From the IMG/VR virus record IMGVR_UViG_3300010883_000417, positions 1 to 25,149 of that record: a stretch of DNA of 25,149 bases. One strand, written 5' to 3'. The position numbers and the translations under genes were made by a program. The DNA comes from a virus. The notes under the pieces are model-generated. The model had not been told where the DNA came from. It worked only from the letters and a program-made list of their open reading frames with translations, and searched no databases. Positions 16,467 through 23,666 of this stretch are shown piece by piece. The first letter of the stretch is position 1. Every line of letters begins with the position of its first letter.

Positions 16467-16871
16467 TTACTTGAGTTTATTTTTTGACATAGATGCGTCG
16501 TAAACACTTTTAGCTTTACTCACAAAGTCTAACTTACTTATGTCTATTCCTGGCATGTTACCTGTGTTTTCTGTTAAGCCCATATTAGAGGCCATAGAGG
16601 AGGCAAAATTAGGCTTCTGTACGCCGCCTGTTGCACCAGTTATGTTGTTAAAATCTTGACCAGTCATTTCAGATCTGGTTTTATTAAGCATTTCGTCTAG
16701 TGTAGAGGATTTACCTGTAGACCAAACTTTCGGCTGACCTTTAGGCACTTCTTGCATCTTAGTAGGAGTAGAAGCATGTTTAACCGCTTCATTCATTACA
16801 TCTTGTAACTCCTCCTTTACTGCTGCTCTTACTTCTTCTCGTATTACCTTTCTTAATTGATCGAGTTTCAT
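16467..16871 (-). CDS. conserved hypothetical protein of the baseplate block
   Basis: The 134-residue protein opens with a charged amphipathic helix (MKLDQLRKVIREEVRAAVKE, continuing ELQDVMNEA). A low-complexity Ser/Thr/Gly/Met region (about 40-110) follows, then a short helical end. I recall proteins starting MKLxQLRxxIREEV in T4-like marine phages but no function. It is encoded between the 391-residue protein and gp25, so assembly of the baseplate or hub is the likely context. The ATG has only AT-rich sequence upstream. Confidence 0.68.
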   Translation of the reverse strand: MKLDQLRKVIREEVRAAVKEELQDVMNEAVKHASTPTKMQEVPKGQPKVWSTGKSSTLDEMLNKTRSEMTGQDFNNITGATGGVQKPNFASSMASNMGLTENTGNMPGIDISKLDFVSKAKSVYDASMSKNKLK

Positions 16872-16888
16872 ATATATAAATAGTTTAG

Positions 16889-18064
16889 TTATGGAAGTTG
16901 ATTATCTATTCTGAATTTTATTTCATCTAATAGTATTTGGGTAGATGAACTAAATGATTTTTGACCCTTTAAAACTACAATTCCGTCTTTATTTTTTGCT
17001 ACTGCAAAGCGTCTTGGCGCTATTTGGGGTGATTCTGGGTCTATAATTATTTCTAGTTTATACACTATTCCGTTTGGGCCTGTATGGAAAAAATTAGGAT
17101 TTTCTTGAACGGTGTCTTCTGGATGTGCTATGAAGGTATCCAGTAAGCTTTTAAGACGATCTTTTATCTCATTGTTTAAATCAGAGCCGTCTATATTGTT
17201 AAGTAGGCCGTTGAGTGTATTAATACTATCTAATTCCTGTTTGTCTAGCTCTATCCATGGCCCTATCCCTGGCGGGCCGTTCGTGGAGTCTCCGTTTTTA
17301 ATCGAAATGTGATCCTTGGTACATGACCATTTACTTCCGAGATAGGAAATAATATCACCTATATAATACTGTCTGCTTATGTAATATTTCCCTTTATATC
17401 TTAAGTTGAAGTTATCATCTGTATTATTACTAAGTAACTTTGGCCCTAAGGTAGAAAATATAAATGTTTCATCTTCATTTAAAAGTCCTATTGCTTCTAA
17501 TTCCTGGAGTGTTATTGTATTATTCTCTAGTTCTTTTTGTAAAGCAAGATCGGCTTCACATGATTTTAGTGCGTTGTCTGTTCTAGCTAAATTACGAGTT
17601 ATACTCCCTAATGTAAGACTGGGTGTCTGTAGTATAACTTCTATACCTTCTATATCGTCACTAATCTGCTTTATAAATTCCTTTACTAGGTGCATTATAT
17701 CAGCATAGTTAGTAGTAAGGTTGATTGGGAGTCCAATACCAGGTGGAACGGCTTGAGGTATTGGAAGTGTTAAGATTAATTTTAAAGCTACTTTTAGTCC
17801 TTTTACTGGGATTTTCAGTGCTTTAGGTAATTTTCTAATTCTAGATAGCCTTTTATCTATACTTGAAAGTTTACTATCTACGCTTTGTTTTTTTCTTCTT
17901 AACCTTCTAAGTGTATTTTCTGGAGGACATCCGTCTTTGTTAAGTTGGTTTGATACTTCAGTAGATACTTTTAGAGCATGAGATACAACTTGTCCTTGCA
18001 ATTTACCAACTAATTTAGCTATTGTTCCTGTTAATCCACTATCTGGTATATTTACGTATGGCAT
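16889..18064 (-). CDS. putative baseplate hub or tail structural protein
   Basis: The 391 residues begin MPYVNIPDSGLTGTIAKLVG. A strongly basic region (LRRLRRKKQSVDSKLSSIDK, about 52-71) is followed by a hydrophobic, proline-rich stretch (LILTLPIPQAVPPGIGLPIN, about 96-115) that could insert in a membrane or pack in the hub. The last part has PRRFAVAKNKDGIVVLKGQK then SFSSSTQILLDEIKFRID, an ending I recall from other large-phage structural proteins. Its start overlaps the spike gene's stop by one base. Neighbourhood (spike upstream, gp25 downstream) suggests the hub; no enzyme motif is visible. The exact identity is unknown. Confidence 0.7.
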   Translation of the reverse strand: MPYVNIPDSGLTGTIAKLVGKLQGQVVSHALKVSTEVSNQLNKDGCPPENTLRRLRRKKQSVDSKLSSIDKRLSRIRKLPKALKIPVKGLKVALKLILTLPIPQAVPPGIGLPINLTTNYADIMHLVKEFIKQISDDIEGIEVILQTPSLTLGSITRNLARTDNALKSCEADLALQKELENNTITLQELEAIGLLNEDETFIFSTLGPKLLSNNTDDNFNLRYKGKYYISRQYYIGDIISYLGSKWSCTKDHISIKNGDSTNGPPGIGPWIELDKQELDSINTLNGLLNNIDGSDLNNEIKDRLKSLLDTFIAHPEDTVQENPNFFHTGPNGIVYKLEIIIDPESPQIAPRRFAVAKNKDGIVVLKGQKSFSSSTQILLDEIKFRIDNQLP

Positions 18065-19227
18065 TATTCTGTATATACTTTTTTAGAAAGGTTTAGTTTA
18101 AGTTTTTGACGGAGAACTTTTAACGAGGGGAAGATAGAAGCGGAGGATGCTATTATTTTTACGATTGCGGCAGGGGGTGCTGGTGGAAGAGTAGCTAAGG
18201 TTTTAGTAAGGGATTCCATTTGAGATAAAAAATCATCTAACCAGTCAATAGTTGTTTGTCCTAGTAGAACAGGTTCATCTTCTCGAAATCCTTTTTCACC
18301 TAGATATATCCTCTTAGCATCTAAACCTATATATTTATCTGCATCAATTCCTATTTCCGATGCATTTATTCCAATCTGTTTTTTAGAAGACATTAAAATA
18401 CTCTCCTCTTTAGAGTTAAAAAATAAACGGCCTGCGTTTATAATAACCTGGTTACCTTTATATTGATCAGCTTCTTCTGGTGCTTCTTCTAGTGCTTTTC
18501 TTTTAGTATTGGCTTGTTTTAATTCAAATTTGTGATCTGAGCTTAGATATATTGAGGATGGGTCTTTATTTATATCCTCTAATACTGTATCTAATCCATC
18601 TTTAGTCTCTATTTGACCATTTCTAATAATAGTATAAGGTTTACCGTTATTAGAAGAATCGATAATCTTATTAGATTCAAACTTAGTTCCTCCAAACCTT
18701 AGAGAGCTACCGTGTCGGCTTTCAATTATAACATCACCAGGAAACATTTGAAGGTTATTGATAGCGCTTTGTTCTTTAAAGTCTTTTCCGAAATTAGCAT
18801 CTCCTTCGCCGTCTTGAAAAGTATCTGGGTATCCGTTGTGATGGGTATGGTTCCAGATGGGTAGAATGTCTATCCAGTATTTCTTAAGTGTAGCTGAGGA
18901 TTCATCTCTGTAGTCAGAAGAGGGTCCGGATATGATAAGTACTATTTCGTTTTTTACTGGGAGTCTTTTAAAGAAGGTAGTGCCACACCAAGCAAATGAT
19001 TTCTCAGCATCTTCATTATTATCTGCTGAAGTTGTAGCTGATATATACTCTACCCCGTAAAGTGCTTGACTTTTGCCATTTTCATTATATAGAGGATGGA
19101 AAGCATCTACCACTACATCGGTGACTCTACCATAAGTGATAGGAGCACCTGGCTGTTTAGATGAGGCGCCGGCTTGACTGCTTCTTGAAGTAGAGAGTCT
19201 AGAACCTAAGTTATAATTTACTGCCAT
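18064..19227 (-). CDS. gp5: baseplate central spike (gp5/gpV-like, without lysozyme domain)
   Basis: The 387 residues show an OB-fold-like start (ITYGRVTDVVVDAFHPLY, with YGVEY), as in gp5/gpV-type spikes. Then come WNHTHHNGYPD, FPGDVIIESRHGSSLRFGG and a series of short beta repeats typical of the triple-stranded needle (ILMSSKKQIGINASEIGIDA, then DKYIGLDAKRIYLG). T4 gp5 carries a lysozyme domain between OB fold and needle; none is seen here, so local peptidoglycan cleavage must come from elsewhere or is not needed. The last 80 residues are helical. The gene overlaps the small gene upstream by 17 bases. Confidence 0.8.
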   Translation of the reverse strand: MAVNYNLGSRLSTSRSSQAGASSKQPGAPITYGRVTDVVVDAFHPLYNENGKSQALYGVEYISATTSADNNEDAEKSFAWCGTTFFKRLPVKNEIVLIISGPSSDYRDESSATLKKYWIDILPIWNHTHHNGYPDTFQDGEGDANFGKDFKEQSAINNLQMFPGDVIIESRHGSSLRFGGTKFESNKIIDSSNNGKPYTIIRNGQIETKDGLDTVLEDINKDPSSIYLSSDHKFELKQANTKRKALEEAPEEADQYKGNQVIINAGRLFFNSKEESILMSSKKQIGINASEIGIDADKYIGLDAKRIYLGEKGFREDEPVLLGQTTIDWLDDFLSQMESLTKTLATLPPAPPAAIVKIIASSASIFPSLKVLRQKLKLNLSKKVYTE

Positions 19228-19591
19228 CTTTACCTTCTATTTGCTCTTCATTAGTTGACTCTATATCTTTATCTAATTGTTCTTGCTCCTCTAATAAGTC
19301 TTGTAGATCTGAAAAGTCAAATTCACCTCCATCGGCCTTAGCTACTGCCGTCTCTATGCGTTGTATTACTGTCGCTAGTTTAATTAAATGCTCGTCATTC
19401 TTTACTCCTATCTCCATGTACTCTTTTATCATAGGGACGATAAGAGTAGCATCTCCGATGTTCTCAATTAAGGGTTTAAGTTCACCAATAAGGGCTTTTA
19501 CTTGTCCTTTTGTTTCTTTCGAGTTGTCGTAGATTTCTCCAAAAAGATCAGATAGTGTCTTACCTGAAAATATTTCTTTGTCTAAACTCAT
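19211..19591 (-). CDS. small acidic helical protein beside spike gene
   Basis: The 126 residues (starting MSLDKEIFSGKTLSDLFGEI) are predominantly helical and acidic, with LEEQEQLDKDIESTNEEQIE near the end. A hydrophobic middle (DATLIVPMIKEYMEIGVK) is followed by LIKLATVIQRIETAVAK. I do not recognise a named family. It ends 17 bases inside the spike gene. This suggests co-translation and perhaps a chaperone or tail-assembly role, by inference. It lies downstream of the sigma-factor gene but is separated from it by 23 bases. Confidence 0.7.
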   Translation of the reverse strand: MSLDKEIFSGKTLSDLFGEIYDNSKETKGQVKALIGELKPLIENIGDATLIVPMIKEYMEIGVKNDEHLIKLATVIQRIETAVAKADGGEFDFSDLQDLLEEQEQLDKDIESTNEEQIEGKDGSKL

Positions 19592-19614
19592 AATTATAGT
19601 TTATTATAAATAGA

Positions 19615-20319
19615 CTAAAGGTATTTATTGGTTAAGTACCCGTTGTCGTAGTAGAATTGGTACTTTATTTTAAAACTTTCTTTTAGCTTAGTTACTACCC
19701 TGGTTAGCTGGGGAGTTTCACAGTCAGTCATTTCTCTTATGTATATGTAAAGAGCTTTCTTTTTAAAAATTTCTAAGTCGTGTCTTGTTTTGAATATAGT
19801 TAAAGTAGCATCTGCTATCTTCTTTTCAGACTCTTTTGGAAATGTTTCATCTAGTACCTCGTAAACTTCTTCTACCCAGTTATCTATAAACTTACTTAGT
19901 GGCATTCCTGAGGCATTATCCAAATTTAAGGAGTCTTCATAAGACTCTTCTATATCATCAAATGACCCTATCTGTTTAAGCTTTTTATAGTTTTTATTGT
20001 TGTAGTTTATTAACCAGCGTTTAACTATTGTGCCAAAGTAAGAATATGCTTTTGCTCCATTAGTTGGGTCAAACTTCATAATCTTTTCTTCTAATAGTAC
20101 AGATACTAATTCATGTTTGAGATCTTCTATCTGTTCTACATCTGTGTAGTAGAACTTAAAAGTATGTATTATGTTCTCTGCTAGTTTATAAAATGGGATG
20201 TAAATATGATCAGTAAATATTTTATTTCTATACTCCTGATCTGTGGAGGTATTATATCTGACTATATATTCTTCTGTCTCTTTTGTAAAGTAATTAGCTT
20301 TCGCTCTCTTTCTTGCCAT
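19615..20319 (-). CDS. gp55: late-transcription sigma factor, gp55-like
   Basis: The 234 residues fit the T4 gp55 type of reduced sigma factor: NYFTKETEEYIVRYN, KIFTDHIYIPFYKLAENIIH, then a region-2-like block with DLKHELVSVLLEEKIMKFD and AYSYFGTIVKRWLINYNN. The last contains the aromatic and basic residues that contact the -10 element. In T4, gp55 directs host RNA polymerase to TATAAATA late promoters together with the sliding clamp. It is longer than T4 gp55 (185) owing to a C-terminal helical extension. It overlaps the membrane-anchored gene by 26 bases and belongs to the HD operon, which has a host-type promoter at 21494-21522, as expected for a factor made before late genes. Confidence 0.82.
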   Translation of the reverse strand: MARKRAKANYFTKETEEYIVRYNTSTDQEYRNKIFTDHIYIPFYKLAENIIHTFKFYYTDVEQIEDLKHELVSVLLEEKIMKFDPTNGAKAYSYFGTIVKRWLINYNNKNYKKLKQIGSFDDIEESYEDSLNLDNASGMPLSKFIDNWVEEVYEVLDETFPKESEKKIADATLTIFKTRHDLEIFKKKALYIYIREMTDCETPQLTRVVTKLKESFKIKYQFYYDNGYLTNKYL

Positions 20320-20614
20320 AATTATTGGGGAGCATATATCGGTTCAGCTCATCTTGTACGTATTTCATTTGTTCAAAAAAATAACCGACCTCATCATCCG
20401 CTTGAAAAACCCCTTTTTCATCTAGACTTTTTAGGTGCTTTTGACCTTCTCCTACTGCTGTTGATATGTTCTGTAAGTATTGTGTCTGGTCATTCACAAC
20501 ATCTTCATATTTTTCTACCTTTCTAAGTAGGTTATTAGTAATATAAACTAATAAAATTAAAAAGGCAACTAAAATACCAGTTATTATAAAAAAAAGTGTA
20601 GAGTTTAATTCCAT
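20294..20614 (-). CDS. single-pass membrane-anchored small protein
   Basis: The 106 residues have one N-terminal transmembrane helix (about 6-28, LFFIITGILVAFLILLVYIT), then a cytoplasmic coiled-coil-like part (VEKYEDVVNDQTQYLQNIST). A conserved-looking end follows (GVFQADDEVGYFFEQMKYVQ, then DELNRYMLP). The topology suggests anchoring to the inner membrane with the helical part in the cytoplasm. No family is recognised. It is sandwiched between an HD-domain gene (one-base overlap) and the gp55-like factor (26-base overlap), so it is co-produced with them. The link to transcription is contextual only. Confidence 0.72.
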   Translation of the reverse strand: MELNSTLFFIITGILVAFLILLVYITNNLLRKVEKYEDVVNDQTQYLQNISTAVGEGQKHLKSLDEKGVFQADDEVGYFFEQMKYVQDELNRYMLPNNYGKKESES

Positions 20615-21348
20615 TATAGATTTTTTAACATTTTAGAAAGCCCTTCTGAGGATTTGACTGGTCTACCTGTAGTAGACTTTGTAGGTTTAACTTTAGGAGT
20701 TGATGTTCCTCCCTCTCTCTTCCACATATCATATTCAACTTTAGATGCTAAGAAGTCTGCACTATGTAGAACTGAAACTATAGAAGTTTTTTGTCTAGAG
20801 GATTCAACATGACTAAAAAAGTATGCTTCGTTTGCTTTATCAAATACACCATCATGACATCTTATACCTAAAAACTCTTTCTGAGAGACTTTAATACCGA
20901 ATTTCTGTAAAATAAATAAAGATCTGTCTGGTATAAGCATAAAATCTAAGTCTGAGTTAAATGTATACATCTCCGAGAGCTTATCTTGACGCCATTTATC
21001 AGTCTGAGGTATATAATTAGGTTTGTCACCATCTCCTATTTTACCTAAATCGTGGAACAATGCGGCAAATACTAGTTCTTCTTCGGTGTAATCAATCGTT
21101 CCACCCATTTCTTCGTATAACCTCGACTGCTTTACCGCATATTGAACCACTCTATTAACATGATCTACATACCCACCTGCGAAAGCATTGTGGTACCAAG
21201 TCTTTCCGCTTGCAGGAGCCATAACATATGTTTCTTCCATATGAGTAAGCATTGATAGTACGCCCTGCTTACGGTCCCCTAAGTAAGTGTCAACTATCTT
21301 AAGATGTTTATCGTAATTGGATTGAATCTTTTCTGCCGATAATGCCAT
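20614..21348 (-). CDS. HD-domain phosphohydrolase
   Basis: The 244 residues contain the HD metal site: H63 (YVDHVNR), H99-D100 (AALFHDLGKIGDGD), H165 (IRCHDGVFD), H195 and D198 (VLHSADFLAS). This set suits a metal-dependent phosphohydrolase of the HD superfamily; substrates in the family range from nucleotides to cyclic nucleotides and RNA, and the sequence does not decide. The basic Pro/Lys/Thr tail (about 216-232) is probably disordered. It is the first gene of the operon leading to the gp55-like factor. Phage HD proteins can remodel nucleotide pools or degrade signalling nucleotides; that is inference. An AT-rich 145-base leader precedes it. Confidence 0.85.
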   Translation of the reverse strand: MALSAEKIQSNYDKHLKIVDTYLGDRKQGVLSMLTHMEETYVMAPASGKTWYHNAFAGGYVDHVNRVVQYAVKQSRLYEEMGGTIDYTEEELVFAALFHDLGKIGDGDKPNYIPQTDKWRQDKLSEMYTFNSDLDFMLIPDRSLFILQKFGIKVSQKEFLGIRCHDGVFDKANEAYFFSHVESSRQKTSIVSVLHSADFLASKVEYDMWKREGGTSTPKVKPTKSTTGRPVKSSEGLSKMLKNL

Positions 21349-21493
21349 AGATTAATTTATTAATTAGTATTGATAATATTAGTATTAGTATAATGGTTAT
21401 ATATATATTTATATACTTATATATTATAGTATTTATATATTTAACTTAATATTTTATTTATTATTCTTTATATTATATATTATTAATATAATT
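21349..21493 (-). other. 145-base AT-only-like leader with two TATAAATA octamers
   Basis: Between the -7 box at 21494 and the ATG at 21348 the sequence is nearly all A and T and contains many short TATA runs. Two perfect T4-type late-promoter octamers on the minus strand lie at 21430-21437 and 21406-21413. A late sigma factor could thus re-transcribe its own operon, although in such AT-rich DNA chance matches are likely. No open frame is seen. Confidence 0.5.
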
Positions 21494-21522
21494 AAGATAG
21501 TACTTCTAGAGCAGAATAGCAA
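21494..21522 (-). promoter_or_regulatory. promoter TTG-N20-TATCTT for HD/gp55 operon
   Basis: TTG (21522-21520) directly after the stop codon of the upstream lipoprotein gene, exactly 20 bases, then TATCTT (21499-21494), minus strand. It is the same box pair and spacing as the other copies. Confidence 0.75.
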
Positions 21523-22122
21523 CTATTCTACAATAAATTTTGCAAAAACTTCTCTTCCTTTAGTCTCCATACCTGCTTCCCACCATATAGTTGCTTTTAT
21601 TTGTATAGTATCACCTTTCATTTCTGGAGGAAAAGGACCTAAAATACGTTTACCTGAAACTCTTAACTCTGAATACATGGATAACATTATTCTATCTGAT
21701 TGAACTACTGGTAATACATCGTTTTGAAACTCCCAAGTAGTACCTGTTTCAAAAGAAGCCTGTACAACTGGTGAATTATTATACCAATAGTCTTTGCTGG
21801 TAGTAGAAGCATCAACATTTATACTAAACCTAGGGTAATACTGTCCATCCCAATCTAAGTCTATGTGGTAAAACCCATTATTGTCCTGTTCTTGTGAAAA
21901 TATAAGAGAAGCATCACAAACTCCAGTAGAACAAGTAGGGACACCGTTAAACTCGTCTTTAGTACAAGAGGTAAGCATAAAAGTAAGTAAAAGAACTACC
22001 ATAAGGAGTAAACCAACCTTAGTAGAATCACCATCTTCTCTATATGCCCTGAATATACTAATTAAAACAAGAGTAATCGGGAAAAATACCGCAAAAGCGG
22101 ATAAAAAGTACAATAAATACAT
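21523..22122 (-). CDS. phage-encoded membrane lipoprotein with Bacteroidota-type lipobox
   Basis: The 199 residues start with a transmembrane helix (about 1-25). A short charged loop (RAYREDGDSTK) and a second hydrophobic segment (36-52) follow, ending in the lipobox MLTSC with the acylated Cys at 53. The following TKDEF is typical of Bacteroidota lipoproteins. The secreted domain (about 54-199) is beta-rich with paired Cys (PTCSTGVC) and many aromatic residues. The first helix before a complete lipoprotein signal is unusual; translation from an internal Met at 41 would give a normal lipoprotein. The start at 22122 is supported by the promoter at 22144-22172 and by AAGGTTATG shared with two other genes. 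A role in superinfection exclusion is possible but unproven. Confidence 0.8.
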   Translation of the reverse strand: MYLLYFLSAFAVFFPITLVLISIFRAYREDGDSTKVGLLLMVVLLLTFMLTSCTKDEFNGVPTCSTGVCDASLIFSQEQDNNGFYHIDLDWDGQYYPRFSINVDASTTSKDYWYNNSPVVQASFETGTTWEFQNDVLPVVQSDRIMLSMYSELRVSGKRILGPFPPEMKGDTIQIKATIWWEAGMETKGREVFAKFIVE

Positions 22123-22143
22123 AACCTTAATTTTTATACTATA

Positions 22144-22172
22144 AATATACGAAGAATAACTCAGTCAGGCAA
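22144..22172 (-). promoter_or_regulatory. promoter TTG-N20-TATATT for lipoprotein gene
   Basis: TTG (22172-22170), 20 bases ending TTCG, TATATT (22149-22144) on the minus strand. The -7 box, the leader (AGTATAAAAATTAAGGTT) and the start codon are almost the same as those of the 22618 gene. Confidence 0.85.
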
Positions 22173-22177
22173 CTAAT

Positions 22178-22618
22178 TTAATACCTTTCTTCATTTACTT
22201 TCTGTACAGCCGAAATAGCCTGTGTAGGGTGCATATAAAAACCCTCTCTCTTCTTATTTACCCTAAATTCTTTAAGGTATTCATGGGTTTTTCTCTCCAA
22301 ATCATGAGCTTCTGTACACTCTACCGACCATTCCAAGCTCCATCCCTCTATAACCCCCGTTGCAGAGTTAATCTCCTTCAATCTCTGCTCTGGAGAGGTG
22401 GTTGTGAAGCCTATTTTAACTATACCCGGCATAGATTTATTAGATAAGACATACACAAACTCACCCCACGTAGAAGCATATTCATTTACCCTCTCTCTCA
22501 TACCATCTAAACGCCATTGACAATCTTCTGCCATAGAAACATTACCTCTTTCAAGATAAACCTCTTTTCTGCTTTGCATTTGTAGTATTTCCGTATTTAA
22601 TTCCGATATCATACTCAT
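22178..22618 (-). CDS. T5orf172-type GIY-YIG domain protein
   Basis: The 146-residue protein has an N-terminal helical part (1-50) and a T5orf172/MUG113 version of the GIY-YIG fold: EFVYVLSNK (53-61), IVKIGFTTTSPEQRLKEINS (66-85, with the usual R79) and E109 in DLERKTHEYL. GFYMHPTQAI closes the domain. Members are phage and bacterial proteins with a nuclease-like fold, but biochemical evidence is thin. The start at 22618 follows the AAGGTTATG leader; a second ATG is two codons later. It stands alone with its own promoter, in an accessory cluster. Confidence 0.82.
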   Translation of the reverse strand: MSMISELNTEILQMQSRKEVYLERGNVSMAEDCQWRLDGMRERVNEYASTWGEFVYVLSNKSMPGIVKIGFTTTSPEQRLKEINSATGVIEGWSLEWSVECTEAHDLERKTHEYLKEFRVNKKREGFYMHPTQAISAVQKVNEERY

Positions 22619-22638
22619 AACCTTGATTTTTATACTTA

Positions 22639-22667
22639 AATATACGAATTATTTCTCGGGGAGGCAA
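22639..22667 (-). promoter_or_regulatory. promoter TTG-N20-TATATT for T5orf172 gene
   Basis: TTG (22667-22665), 20 bases ending TTCG, TATATT (22644-22639), minus strand, followed by AAGTATAAAAATCAAGGTT and the ATG. Near-duplicate of 22144-22172. Confidence 0.85.
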
Positions 22668-22676
22668 GGGTTTTAT

Positions 22677-22710
22677 AAAAAAGCTTTAGCTCGCCGCGCG
22701 AAACGCGCAA
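22677..22710 (-). terminator. possible terminator after the UVR-motif gene
   Basis: On the minus strand a GC-rich hairpin (GCGCG, loop TTT, CGCGC; 22708-22696, extendable by two G-T pairs) is followed by AGCTAAAGCTTTTTT. The T-run (22682-22677) lies about 13 bases after the hairpin, farther than usual. It is the most GC-rich spot nearby and lies 20 bases past the stop codon. Confidence 0.5.
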
Positions 22711-22728
22711 GTTGCACCGCGATTTACT

Positions 22729-23160
22729 TTATATTACTGTCTCAATACTCCTCTTAACCAGTAGGTCGATGTACTTCTTAATAGTAGCACACTTTTCATA
22801 CTGCTCTATATCTTCATAATAGACCCTCAGTAGATCTAAACAAGAGTAAACATCCTCTATATCGAAAGACTCCCCTATCTTATATACCTTATCAAAGTCT
22901 AAAGAATCTATACGTGTGAGATAAGAGTAGAGCTTGTTATAATACTTATACTTAGTTATATTCCGTACCTTCTTGTATGGGGCTGGGTATTGTTTGAGGT
23001 ACATCATATCCATCATACGGTAATTATCTATACCCCTGAGTACCATACCCATAAGGACAAATGGGTTATTAAGGGCATCCTCCATTCCGTGTTCCTGGTA
23101 GACTTGCTCGTCACCTTGCTCGAATATGTTGAATAAAGTATTGGGATCTATTCCTTGCAT
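22729..23160 (-). CDS. hypothetical protein with UVR-like C-terminal motif
   Basis: The 143-residue, helical protein begins MQGIDPNTLFNIFEQGDEQV and is rich in Tyr and Met in its middle. Near the end YEDIEQYEKCATIKKYI resembles the UVR motif (paired helix, EYEKCAxIK), found in UvrB/UvrC, McsA and many unrelated small phage proteins, where it mediates protein contact. This supports an adaptor role rather than an enzyme. It is divergent from the plus-strand membrane gene, with 98 bases between the two starts. I could not find the TTG-N20-TATMTT promoter for it, so it may be regulated differently. Confidence 0.72.
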   Translation of the reverse strand: MQGIDPNTLFNIFEQGDEQVYQEHGMEDALNNPFVLMGMVLRGIDNYRMMDMMYLKQYPAPYKKVRNITKYKYYNKLYSYLTRIDSLDFDKVYKIGESFDIEDVYSCLDLLRVYYEDIEQYEKCATIKKYIDLLVKRSIETVI

Positions 23161-23222
23161 GTTAATAAATATGGTAAGTACTATAGAGCGGAATTTTTTT
23201 CGGAAAATTTTTCTCGTAAACG

Positions 23223-23251
23223 TTGGTAATTAACCAAAAAGTTCTTATATT
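23223..23251 (+). promoter_or_regulatory. promoter TTG-N20-TATATT for plus-strand accessory operon
   Basis: TTG (23223-23225), exactly 20 bases, TATATT (23246-23251). Only seven bases separate the -7 box from the ATG at 23259, so the transcript should be leaderless or nearly so. The spacer matches the primase promoter closely (shared AAAAAGTTCT before the -7 box). Confidence 0.8.
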
Positions 23252-23258
23252 ATAGTAT

Positions 23259-23666
23259 ATGTCTGGATTAAAGGTAGATAGGGTAGTTAATCATTTGAAC
23301 AAGTTCTTAGGCTGGTATGTAGTGGTACCTTCTCTATACTTAGCTCTAACAGGGGTGTCAGTGACCTGGTTAGTAATAATGGCAGTACTACTAAAGATGC
23401 CACCATTCGATTTAATAAGACGATATGAACAATGGCTCTATAATAGGATGAAGGTAGAGGAGAGAGGGTTAGAGATGCAGGCTAACCTTGGTAAGAAGCT
23501 ACGGTACATAAGGTTCTTAGTACACATGGCTATATTAACACTCCTTGTACTCTGGGTATTATATAATCTAGCACTATTACCATTGATGGTGGATGACTAT
23601 ATAGTAATAAGCCTAATGGTAGTTATGTTCTCCTGGGGAGTGTACGATGTCTTCTTTAGAGATTAG
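23259..23666 (+). CDS. multi-pass membrane protein of unknown function
   Basis: The 135 residues have about four hydrophobic segments: roughly 16-47 (two short passes with VVVPSLYLALTGVSVTWLVI), 85-110 (HMAILTLLVLWVLYNLALLP) and 113-131 (YIVISLMVVMFSWGVYDVFF). A charged cytoplasmic-type stretch in between (RRYEQWLYNRMKVEERG) lies before the third. I recognise no holin or known exclusion family with confidence. It is the first gene of a small plus-strand operon in an otherwise minus-strand window, with the zinc-finger gene overlapping its 3' end by 20 bases. Membrane-targeted takeover or exclusion functions are plausible but speculative. Confidence 0.7.
   Translation: MSGLKVDRVVNHLNKFLGWYVVVPSLYLALTGVSVTWLVIMAVLLKMPPFDLIRRYEQWLYNRMKVEERGLEMQANLGKKLRYIRFLVHMAILTLLVLWVLYNLALLPLMVDDYIVISLMVVMFSWGVYDVFFRD

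Noticed and set aside
21349-21493. AT-rich leader as a replication origin
   Set aside because: No repeated binding sites or stable hairpins were found; it is equally well explained as leader and promoter DNA.
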